6,471 nucleotides of DNA from JAJZQD01 sp021847735 (GTDB lineage Bacteria > Bacillota > Thermincolia > Thermincolales > UBA2595). Every line of letters starts with the position of its first letter. Positions within the stretch are counted from its first letter, which is position 1. Location of the stretch: NCBI GenBank assembly GCA_027324025.1, contig DAHVYW010000107.1:1-6471 (forward strand), read 5' to 3'. The notes beneath the pieces are model-generated. The model did not search any database and was not told the DNA's origin. It saw only the letters and a program-made list of their open reading frames with translations. Both the position numbers and the translations under genes were made by a program. This document shows, piece by piece, positions 1 through 4,689 of this stretch.

Positions 1-826
1 GCGTGTTCGGGCGGAAGGGCCCGAGCTCACGCAGGCCGTCGGCCAGCGCGCGCGCGTTTTCGTGGTCTTCGTGAAGCCTTTGCCTCATACTTTTAAGCGC
101 TACCAGGCCTGCGGCGGCAAGGAATCCCGCCTGTCTTAAACCTCCGCCCATGAGCTTTCTTCCTTTTCTGGCCCTGTCAATAAATTTTCCGTTGCCGGCC
201 AGCACTGAACCGACGGGAGCACAAAGACCTTTGGACAGGCATACCATCACAGAATCACAGTATTTTGTAATCTCCTTAGCATCAACATTCAGGTACGTGG
301 AGGCATTGAAGACTCTCGCCCCGTCCAAATGAATGGGAATATTGTGTTTCTGCGAAATGCCGTAAATCTTCTTCATGTTGTCAAGGGGAATAGCCCTTCC
401 GTTAGAGTGGGCATTTTCCAGACAGATTAGGCCGGTTGAAGGGAAGTGGATATCCTCAGCCCGTATTTTGGCTTCAATTTCGTCGGTATCGAGCTCACCA
501 TTTCTGCTTGGCAAAGTTCTCAGCTGCACACCTGCAATTACAGATGAGGCCCCTACCTCATGGGCGACGATGTGACAGTCATCCCCTAAAATGACCTCAT
601 CCCCACGTTTGCAGTGAGTGAACAGGGAAAGCTGGTTTCCAAAGGTCCCGCTGGGGATAAACAGAGCCGCCTCTTTACCCAGAATGGCAGCGGAGTATTC
701 CTCCAACTCCCGTACTGTGGGATCGTCGCCATATACGTCATCACCCACTTCGGCTATGTACATCGCTTCTCTCATTTCCTGGGTTGGCATTGAAACGGTG
801 TCACTTCTCAAGTCGATGAATCTCAT
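1..826 (-). CDS. ltaE: Low-specificity L-threonine aldolase, C-terminus cut by window edge
   Basis: PLP-dependent fold-type I aldolase that cleaves L-threonine or allo-threonine to glycine and acetaldehyde in the cytoplasm. 275 codons are visible; the family is usually about 340-350 residues, so the C-terminal domain lies beyond base 1. The start opens with RFIDLRSDTVSMPT, the typical family N-terminus. PSGTFGNQ (58-65) is the PLP-phosphate loop, HIVAHE (85-90) carries the ring-stacking His region, LENAHSNGRAIP (136-147) is a substrate-side loop, HLDGARVFNA (167-176) holds the PLP-binding Asp168 and Arg171, and LSKG (197-200) holds the Schiff-base Lys199. All expected residues are present, so it should be active. 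The ATG at 826 is preceded by GGGAGG (834-839) at good spacing. It lies 67 bp downstream of the ROK-like gene on the same strand with no clear terminator between, so the two probably share a transcript. Family call is firm; exact substrate preference is not. Confidence 0.95.
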   Translation of the reverse strand, partial: MRFIDLRSDTVSMPTQEMREAMYIAEVGDDVYGDDPTVRELEEYSAAILGKEAALFIPSGTFGNQLSLFTHCKRGDEVILGDDCHIVAHEVGASSVIAGVQLRTLPSRNGELDTDEIEAKIRAEDIHFPSTGLICLENAHSNGRAIPLDNMKKIYGISQKHNIPIHLDGARVFNASTYLNVDAKEITKYCDSVMVCLSKGLCAPVGSVLAGNGKFIDRARKGRKLMGGGLRQAGFLAAAGLVALKSMRQRLHEDHENARALADGLRELGPFRPNT

Positions 827-893
827 GTTCAACCTCCCTACAAATTCTGTCTGTATAATAATTAGCCGGACGGCTGCGAAAATCCTTTGGCCT

Positions 894-1586
894 TTACCTA
901 AATATGGCCAATGCTGCCGCCCCAAGGGTGAGCCCATCATCCCCCAATTCGGCAGGAAGAAGGACAGGGACCTCTTCCCCGGCATAACACTGCCAGGACC
1001 TGTTCAGGTCAGCCCAAAAACTTTTATCATCAGGGTCATGCTTTGTAATAATTATAATGACTTCCGGAAGGGCTTCCTTGATTAGTCTGAATAACTGCCG
1101 CCATAAGATTTGCCCGGTGTTGTCACGGTATGCCGGGTCTAACGTGACTGGCTTGAATTCATTTACGCCCCGAACCGGTTTTCTATCCCGGATAACCCGA
1201 AAATCTAACACTTCCCGATAATCAATGAACAACAAGTCTTTTTTTCCCCAACCGGCACCCTGCCACATTTCTGCCAGGGCCACACAGTCAAAGGTTGAGT
1301 CCAGGAAAACAGGCAGGCCAATTAGGCCTTCCACCATTTCTTTAAAATGGGTTTTTAAAAAACCGATACTGCCGTCAAGAGTTATTCCCACTCCCCTGAC
1401 CTCTTCGGTCTTGGCTTTGCGGTAACCTAACAGGTGGTTTATTCCCGCAACAATCTCTTTTGCCGCCAGTTCGGGGTCCTGTCCTTCCAGGTTTTTTCCC
1501 CAAAAATGCAGATAATGACCCCTTGTATCATACATGGCTGCTCTTAACGAATTAGTTTTGATATGAACGCCTATCGCGTACTCCAA
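894..1586 (-). CDS. ROK-family-like protein, probably without kinase activity
   Basis: A 230-residue protein with the shape of a ROK (repressor/ORF/kinase) actin-like fold. The N-terminus AIGVHIKTNSLRAAMYD (4-20) matches the first phosphate-binding strand pair, GVGITLDGSIGF (65-76) matches the G-x-G-x-P-G strand, and ALAEMWQGAGWG (103-114) followed by RKPVRGVNEF (135-144) matches the central ROK block. LGDDGLTLGAAALA (214-227) matches the C-terminal adenosine region. It is short for the family (about 300 residues). The catalytic Asp of the usual ENDANAA segment appears replaced: DSTFDCVA (96-103) puts Thr98 there. The usual glycine-rich LGTGIGGG turn reads IDYREVLDF (121-129), and the zinc motif C-x-C-G-x-x-G-C is absent. 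There is no N-terminal HTH. A sensory or structural role is therefore more likely than sugar phosphorylation. The start is a TTG at 1586 with AAAGGGTG 7 nt upstream; the first ATG (codon 18) would lose the first strand. The alignment is by eye. Confidence 0.75.
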   Translation of the reverse strand: MEYAIGVHIKTNSLRAAMYDTRGHYLHFWGKNLEGQDPELAAKEIVAGINHLLGYRKAKTEEVRGVGITLDGSIGFLKTHFKEMVEGLIGLPVFLDSTFDCVALAEMWQGAGWGKKDLLFIDYREVLDFRVIRDRKPVRGVNEFKPVTLDPAYRDNTGQILWRQLFRLIKEALPEVIIIITKHDPDDKSFWADLNRSWQCYAGEEVPVLLPAELGDDGLTLGAAALAIFR

Positions 1587-1729
1587 GGCAATTCACCCTT
1601 TCGAGTCTGTCGTTTCATTATTGAGACTTATTTGTATTAGATTCTTTTCATCCGGAAGGATTTCCTCTTATGATATAGAATTGGTTGGTTACCTTTTTAT
1701 TATTAATGAAACTGAGAGGGATATAATAA
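1587..1729. promoter_or_regulatory. Divergent intergenic region between ROK-like and RdhA-like genes
   Basis: 143 bp that must hold promoters for both directions. On the plus strand a possible -10, TATGAT (1669-1674), has only a poor -35 (TTTCAT at 1646-1651, 17 bp spacer). A small dyad, ATCC-GGAA-GGAT (1650-1661), lies between them. AGAGGG (1715-1720) is the ribosome binding site for the ATG at 1730, 9 nt away. On the minus strand no convincing promoter was found. No dehalobox-like TTAAT-N4-ATTAA element was seen. Confidence 0.35.
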
Positions 1730-2680
1730 ATGACACGTGTAAAACTTCTCGGTAGTACAGAAATCACCGGTGAGCAGCAGCGTTTTGACCAGAGAGAAGT
1801 TGCCTTTACCAGGCTTGGCCGGGGGCTTTTGGGTAAAGACACCAAAGACCGCTGGCTTGGCGAGTCCCCCGACCCCTTCTGGCGAATACTATATGCCTAC
1901 ACCAGGAAAGAAAACAGCTTAGTTTGGCACCTCCGCCGGGCTGTTGACGGTCCGCTTAAACCTGAAACGGTCTTCACCGGGGACCCCGAAGAAACCAGTG
2001 CCAAAATAAAAGAAGTGGCCAAATTCTTTGGCTCCAGCCTTGTGGGCATCACGAAACTTGACCAGGCCTATGTCTATTCTCACCGGGGGCGCAACACCGA
2101 CCTGGAAGACGGGCGCTTCGGTGAAGAGATTACAAACTGCCACAAGTTCGCCATAGTGGTCGGATATGCAATGGATTACGAACATATAAACCAGTCCAAC
2201 AGTTATTATAGTGATGCCGAGACCGGCAGGGCCTATGTCGAAGTGGCAAAAATTGTAGTTATGCTGGCCCAGTTTATCCGGGAACTGGGTTATTCAGCTT
2301 TGGCCCACCATTTCAGGCAGGAAGAGGTGCTGCATGTCCCCCTGGCAGTGTCAGCCGGTTTAGGTGAATTGGGGCGCAGCGGTTATGTAATTTCTCAGGA
2401 GTTTGGCCCCCGCTTCCGCACTGGGGTTGTCACCACTGACCTGCCCCTGGCGGTGGACTCACCTATAAATGACCATATCCAGGATTTTTGCAATTACTGC
2501 AGTTTGTGTGCGGAAACGTGTCCGGTTCAGGCAATCCCGTCGGGTGAAAAGACCGTTGTGCGCGGGGTCAAAAAATGGGCCCTCGATGCCGACGCCTGTA
2601 TGACTTACTGGTCGTCAGACCCGGAGAAGCACTTGTGCTGTGCCCTGTGTATGAAAAACTGCCCCTTCAATAACAGGTAA
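1730..2680 (+). CDS. Reductive-dehalogenase-like (RdhA-type) Fe-S protein, cytoplasmic
   Basis: 316 residues resembling the catalytic core of reductive dehalogenases, corrinoid plus two [4Fe-4S] enzymes. Diagnostic stretches are AIVVGYAMDYE (141-151), AETGRAYVEVAKIV (163-176), FIRELGYSA (182-190), then LGELGRSGYVI (211-221) and EFGPRFRTGVVTTDLPL (224-240), the strongest RdhA signature. Two cluster motifs follow: Cys254, 257, 260 and 264 (C-x2-C-x2-C-x3-C-P), then CCALCMKNCP with Cys303/304, 307 and 311. Cys290 is an additional candidate ligand. It differs from respiratory RdhA in having no twin-arginine signal (N-terminus MTRVKLLGSTEITG) and in being short (the family is often 450-500). No RdhB-like membrane anchor lies beside it. 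It is probably a soluble corrinoid or Fe-S oxidoreductase whose substrate need not be a halogenated compound. QueG (epoxyqueuosine reductase) is a related alternative, but the GELGR...EFGPR...TDLPL run fits RdhA better. ATG at 1730 has AGAGGG 9 nt upstream. Confidence 0.85.
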   Translation: MTRVKLLGSTEITGEQQRFDQREVAFTRLGRGLLGKDTKDRWLGESPDPFWRILYAYTRKENSLVWHLRRAVDGPLKPETVFTGDPEETSAKIKEVAKFFGSSLVGITKLDQAYVYSHRGRNTDLEDGRFGEEITNCHKFAIVVGYAMDYEHINQSNSYYSDAETGRAYVEVAKIVVMLAQFIRELGYSALAHHFRQEEVLHVPLAVSAGLGELGRSGYVISQEFGPRFRTGVVTTDLPLAVDSPINDHIQDFCNYCSLCAETCPVQAIPSGEKTVVRGVKKWALDADACMTYWSSDPEKHLCCALCMKNCPFNNR

Positions 2681-2707
2681 TGTTTTACTATTTCCATCAA
2701 CACATCA

Positions 2708-2786
2708 AAAGAGCCCGCCTCTTTCGTTTGCGCACTACGCGACCCGCCTCGCCTGGTTTGGTAATCCAAAACTGGGCGCCAGCCCA
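2708..2786. repeat. Cluster of short hairpins after the RdhA-like gene
   Basis: Three inverted repeats lie in 80 bp. AAAGAG/CTCTTT (2708-2713 and 2719-2724) has a 5-nt loop. A longer hairpin pairs 2751-2761 with 2766-2777 around a TAAT loop; its inner part is TTTGG/CCAAA, and the outer part uses two G-U pairs and one bulge. TGGGC-GCCA-GCCCA (2773-2786) overlaps its right arm, so the last two are alternatives. None is followed by a T-run. The stretch could be a structured 3' UTR, a small palindromic repeat element or a remnant. It contains no credible gene. Confidence 0.4.
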
Positions 2787-2788
2787 AT

Positions 2789-2834
2789 AAAAAATGCGGA
2801 CGATGGTATCCGCGTTTAATCGAACGCATTTTTT
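2789..2834 (+). terminator. Probable bidirectional terminator after the RdhA-like gene
   Basis: AAAAAATGCG (2789-2798) is the exact inverse complement of CGCATTTTTT (2825-2834), so the structure has an A-run on one side and a T-run on the other. The 26-nt interior contains a competing smaller stem, GCGGA/TCCGC (2796-2800 and 2809-2813). It lies 108 bp past the stop codon of the RdhA-like gene. The A/T flanks suit termination in both directions; the long loop weakens the call. Confidence 0.5.
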
Positions 2835-2847
2835 CACTTTAGAGTGT

Positions 2848-2896
2848 AATAACCGGTAACGCAAGCGTTAACCGGTTATTATATTTCCTTTTTTTT
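2848..2896 (+). terminator. Long palindromic hairpin followed by a T-run
   Basis: AATAACCGGTAACGC (2848-2862) pairs with GCGTTAACCGGTTATT (2865-2880), with a single bulged T, giving a 15-bp stem. ATATTTCC separates it from eight T residues (2889-2896). The stem is strong, but the T-run is displaced, so termination may be inefficient. It may be a second terminator for the RdhA-like transcript, or the left boundary of the small unit that follows. Confidence 0.5.
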
Positions 2897-2936
2897 GAAA
2901 TCTATTAATAATTAGAACCCTTCTAAGTCTGTCTAA

Positions 2937-2945
2937 TGGTATTAT
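2937..2945 (+). promoter_or_regulatory. Extended -10 promoter for the small ORF
   Basis: TGGTATTAT matches the extended -10 form TGn-TATAAT with one mismatch in the hexamer (TATTAT at 2940-2945). No -35 hexamer is recognisable 16-18 bp upstream, as is usual for extended -10 promoters. A start site 6-7 nt downstream falls at 2951-2952, on the ATG of the next ORF, so the transcript would lack a leader. TATACT (2943-2948) is an overlapping alternative. Confidence 0.4.
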
Positions 2946-2950
2946 ACTAA

Positions 2951-3160
2951 ATGGTCTGTGAAAATCTTGCCGAAACCGGTTCAGGAAAACCCGAAAAAGA
3001 CCGGGAAATTCGGTCTGTTTTGGTCGAAAATTGTGGGGAAACGGCGAGTAACCCGGCGCGGCTTGACCAGTTCGCTGACGATTTATTTGACCGTAACAAA
3101 GACGAGACTGAGGGAGTAACTTCCCGCAAAGAAAAACAAAAATGGCTTAAACGAGATTAA
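2951..3160 (+). CDS. Hypothetical 69-residue charged protein, possibly leaderless
   Basis: Family not recognised. The product is very polar and rich in Asp, Glu, Lys and Arg. It has two Cys (3 and 28), a likely amphipathic helix around ARLDQFADDLFDRNKD (36-51) and a basic tail RKEKQKWLKRD (59-69). There is no signal peptide or membrane segment, so it would be cytoplasmic. For a real gene: codon choice looks coding, and the stop codon lies inside a strong hairpin. Against: no Shine-Dalgarno precedes the ATG, and an in-frame TAA sits directly before it, so no longer version exists. The promoter position suggests a leaderless mRNA. The alternative is a small RNA of about 240 nt; the ORF contains an internal hairpin, AGACCG/CGGTCT (2998-3003 and 3011-3016). 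Confidence 0.45.
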   Translation: MVCENLAETGSGKPEKDREIRSVLVENCGETASNPARLDQFADDLFDRNKDETEGVTSRKEKQKWLKRD

Positions 3161-3184
3161 CCGGGGATTATACCCCGGTTAATC
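3155..3184 (+). terminator. Perfect 12-bp hairpin overlapping the small ORF's stop codon
   Basis: GATTAACCGGGG (3155-3166) pairs perfectly with CCCCGGTTAATC (3173-3184) around an ATTATA loop. The TAA at 3158-3160 lies in the left arm. Only three T residues follow on the plus strand and the minus side has no T-run, so it is a weak canonical terminator despite a very stable stem. It separates two convergent units, and is the only hairpin found downstream of the minus-strand flavoprotein gene. Confidence 0.55.
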
Positions 3185-3280
3185 TTTGATATACTGGCCC
3201 AGACCAAATTGTACCGGCCTTCCACGGACCAAAGCTCTGCCCCTCCATTCAGTCCGGGCAAACCCTCGGCCTTATTTTTG

Positions 3281-3670
3281 TTACTTTCTGGCCGCCGGTG
3301 CCGGATAAATCTCTGTAATATATGTCTTAACCACATAAACAGGTTTTGGCAGGTTTAGATTCATTCCTGCTATCGCCGCACAGACTCCATCATAAACTTC
3401 TCCGCTGTCCAATAGCTCTGCCTCACCTTTAAACTGAAAGCCAACCATTTTTTTGTGGTCTACCACACAAATACATATTTTATTGTTTTCCTGGAGGTTC
3501 TTTCTGGTCTTTGCCGAAAAAATGTCCGCGAAAATTAGGTGTTCATCATCCAAAACCCTTAGTGAACCCTTGAATGAAGCGTTAGGCATACCGTTCTTAT
3601 CCGCAGTGGCCACTACGCATGACTTAAGATTCCCAATAAACTCTTTCATTTCAGGTGTTAACTTCGCCAT
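3281..3670 (-). CDS. Pyridoxamine 5'-phosphate oxidase-like FMN-binding split-barrel protein
   Basis: 129 residues, the usual size for the small single-domain members of this family. FIGNLKSCVVATADKNGMPN (11-30) is the first strand pair, typical of flavin split barrels. SLRVLDDEHLIFADIF (36-51) leads into SAKTRKNLQENN (52-63), the segment that usually contacts the FMN phosphate through basic and hydroxyl residues. KICICVVDHKKMVGFQFKGE (64-83) gives the next strands. The C-terminal region VYVVKTYITEIYPA (111-124) closes the barrel. Such proteins are soluble homodimers that bind FMN or F420; the substrate cannot be read from sequence, and true PNPOx activity is not implied. The ATG at 3670 has AAGGAGGT 7 nt upstream. 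It is expressed from a strong promoter at 3836-3865 with a leader of about 160 nt, just downstream of the terminator of the MerR-type gene, suggesting a regulator-target pair (inference). Confidence 0.85.
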   Translation of the reverse strand: MAKLTPEMKEFIGNLKSCVVATADKNGMPNASFKGSLRVLDDEHLIFADIFSAKTRKNLQENNKICICVVDHKKMVGFQFKGEAELLDSGEVYDGVCAAIAGMNLNLPKPVYVVKTYITEIYPAPAARK

Positions 3671-3734
3671 TTAAATACCTCCTTAAATTAGAAACATTTA
3701 TAATTATGTATCCTTTACGGTATTGTTCCGACCA

Positions 3735-3772
3735 TTATAGTCCCAATAAACTGCATTATTGATAAACTATAA
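3735..3772 (-). promoter_or_regulatory. Two-part hairpin in the leader of the flavoprotein gene
   Basis: TTATAGT (3735-3741) pairs with ACTATAA (3766-3772), and inside it CAATAA (3744-3749) pairs with TTATTG (3756-3761). The two stems are separated by a 2-by-4 internal loop, and the terminal loop is six bases. The structure lies in the transcribed leader about 65 nt before the start codon. It is AT-rich with no T-run positioned for termination. It could be an operator, an mRNA stabiliser or part of a regulatory RNA; no known riboswitch class was recognised. Confidence 0.4.
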
Positions 3773-3803
3773 ATTCCTTTATCACAGCAGGCCGGGAACT
3801 ATC

Positions 3804-3812
3804 ACCTCCTTA
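3804..3812 (-). promoter_or_regulatory. Orphan Shine-Dalgarno sequence in the leader
   Basis: TAAGGAGGT on the minus strand is as good as the real ribosome binding site at 3677-3684, but no ATG, GTG or TTG lies at a workable distance. A GTG overlapping it (3803-3805) would encode only seven residues. It lies about 20 nt after the predicted transcription start, so it may mark a lost gene start, a short leader peptide or a ribosome standby site. Confidence 0.35.
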
Positions 3813-3835
3813 TTTTAAGAATGACCGTTATACCG

Positions 3836-3865
3836 ATTATAACTCTACACTTACGTAACTGTCAA
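3836..3865 (-). promoter_or_regulatory. Near-consensus sigma-A promoter of the flavoprotein gene
   Basis: On the minus strand a perfect TTGACA (3865-3860) and a perfect TATAAT (3841-3836) are separated by 18 bp. The predicted start is near 3829. The spacer holds the perfect palindrome TTACGTAA (3851-3858) next to the -35. A spacer one base longer than optimum with an internal dyad recalls MerR-controlled promoters, though those usually have 19-20 bp. Confidence 0.75.
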
Positions 3866-3892
3866 TATCTATACTGCCAAAAAATCCACATG

Positions 3893-3922
3893 AAAAAAGA
3901 ACGATAAGGTTTATCGTTCTTT
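3893..3922 (-). terminator. Rho-independent terminator of the merR-type gene
   Basis: AAAGAACGATA (3896-3906) pairs perfectly with TATCGTTCTTT (3912-3922). Read on the minus strand the stem is followed by a run of T residues down to 3893. The right arm overlaps the TAA stop codon of the regulator gene (3921-3923), so the gene has almost no 3' UTR. A matching A/T composition allows some function in both directions. Confidence 0.8.
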
Positions 3923-4355
3923 AAATCAATGCTTCCCTGTTGGGGCATCCGCTTAGACAGCCTTCCTTCTGACACTTGTCACACTCATGGAGTAATTTGA
4001 TGGCTTCTTTAATATCTTTTTTTATCGCTTCAAGGTGTTTCATTTTACTTTCGACCTGGTCTAACTGTTTTTGAAGTAAAGATAGGCTTGATGATATTCT
4101 TTCCGACTTACTTAGCCCGTCTTCAGGCAAATCGATTAATCGCAGTATTTCATCCAAAGGAAAATCAAGATTTTTAAAACGTCTTATAAAATGTAATTTG
4201 CGCAAATCATTTTCGGAGTACAGACGAAATCCCCCGGGACTGGTCTCTGTGGGGGACAACAAGCCCAGTTCCTCATAATAGCGAACAGTTCGAACAGTTA
4301 CCCCTGCTTTTTTGGCCAGATCACCTATCTTTAGTAATTCTTTACCCTGCTCCAC
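3921..4355 (-). CDS. MerR-family transcriptional regulator with C-terminal four-Cys cluster
   Basis: 144 residues. LLKIGDLAKKAGVTVRTVRYYEELGLL (7-33) is the MerR winged helix-turn-helix, continued by GGFRLYSENDLRKLHFIRRF (41-60). A long dimerisation coiled coil spans about 82-122. The C-terminus holds CDKCQKEGCLSGCPNR with Cys125, 128, 133 and 137. Such proteins bind dyads in overlong promoter spacers and switch transcription on when the effector binds. The four cysteines suggest a metal or Fe-S/redox sensor. The order resembles SoxR (C-x2-C-x-C-x5-C) but the spacing is C-x2-C-x4-C-x3-C, so SoxR is not claimed. The Cys at the start of the coiled coil in CueR and ZntR is missing. I place the start at a GTG (4355) because GGAGG (4364-4368) lies 8 nt before it; an upstream TTG at 4370 would overlap that site. 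It has its own promoter at 4399-4427 and terminator. Confidence 0.9.
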   Translation of the reverse strand: MEQGKELLKIGDLAKKAGVTVRTVRYYEELGLLSPTETSPGGFRLYSENDLRKLHFIRRFKNLDFPLDEILRLIDLPEDGLSKSERISSSLSLLQKQLDQVESKMKHLEAIKKDIKEAIKLLHECDKCQKEGCLSGCPNREALI

Positions 4356-4398
4356 TTTTAAAACCTCCAAACAGTGAAGGTGAAGTTATCTATTTAAT

Positions 4399-4427
4399 AG
4401 TATAACATATTGATACTTATTTCTTAA
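4399..4427 (-). promoter_or_regulatory. Promoter of the merR-type gene with overlapping dyad
   Basis: Minus-strand TTAAGA (4427-4422) and TATACT (4404-4399) are 17 bp apart, matching 4/6 and 5/6 of consensus. The inverted repeat AGTAT-N9-ATACT (4399-4417) covers the -10 and half of the spacer, a sensible position for autoregulation by the MerR protein. Direct binding is inference. Confidence 0.5.
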
Positions 4428-4490
4428 CGACCAAATAAAAAATAATAGTAGCCATTATCTGTCCAGAATCTTAGGGGTCTCCCCGGAAAA

Positions 4491-4645
4491 GGAGGATTAA
4501 AATCAAGAAAAGTATAAACGCAAAGTTTCCGCCAAAAGGAAAGCCTGCAAATCCACCACCCACTGTTATACCCCGTTTAATTAACGATTCGGGTTATCTC
4601 AACCCTGGTAAATACTATGTGTTTTTCCTTCAGAAGGTTCCCTAG
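4491..4645 (+). pseudogene. 47-codon open stretch with an RBS but no normal start codon
   Basis: GGAGG (4491-4495) is followed, 6 nt on, by ATC at 4502 opening a frame that stays open to TAG at 4643-4645. The translation is basic and proline-rich (KFPPKGKPANPPP), then VIPRLINDSGYLNPGKYYVF. No ATG, GTG or TTG precedes it in frame before an upstream TAG. It may be a small gene whose start codon mutated, a gene using a rare ATC/ATT start, or chance. I do not recognise a family. The rest of 4428-4689 shows no other gene and no convincing terminator for the MFS gene; a small GGGTT/AACCC hairpin (4591-4605) lies inside this stretch. Confidence 0.2.
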
Positions 4646-4689
4646 CGGGGGCTTGTACAGGATTTTACGTTAACCTGCCTGCTTTTGGT

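Noticed and set aside
847..876. AGCC-GGAC-GGCT dyad between the ROK-like and aldolase genes as a terminator
   Set aside because: The stem is only 4 bp with no T-run, so it does not break the likely operon.
150..1425. Several plus-strand open frames within 150-1425
   Set aside because: They lie antisense to the threonine aldolase and ROK-like genes, whose frames have clear family motifs and ribosome binding sites.
1587..1729. Dehalobox (CprK-type) site before the RdhA-like gene
   Set aside because: AT-rich sequence such as TATTATTAATG is present, but no TTAAT-N4-ATTAA inverted repeat could be found.
2605..2829. Minus-strand 74-codon frame across the end of the RdhA-like gene
   Set aside because: It overlaps the Fe-S coding region and the hairpin cluster, has no convincing ribosome binding site and shows no recognisable protein features.
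3921..4355. Naming the regulator SoxR
   Set aside because: The cysteine spacing differs from the SoxR [2Fe-2S] motif, and the neighbourhood gives no oxidative-stress target typical of SoxR.
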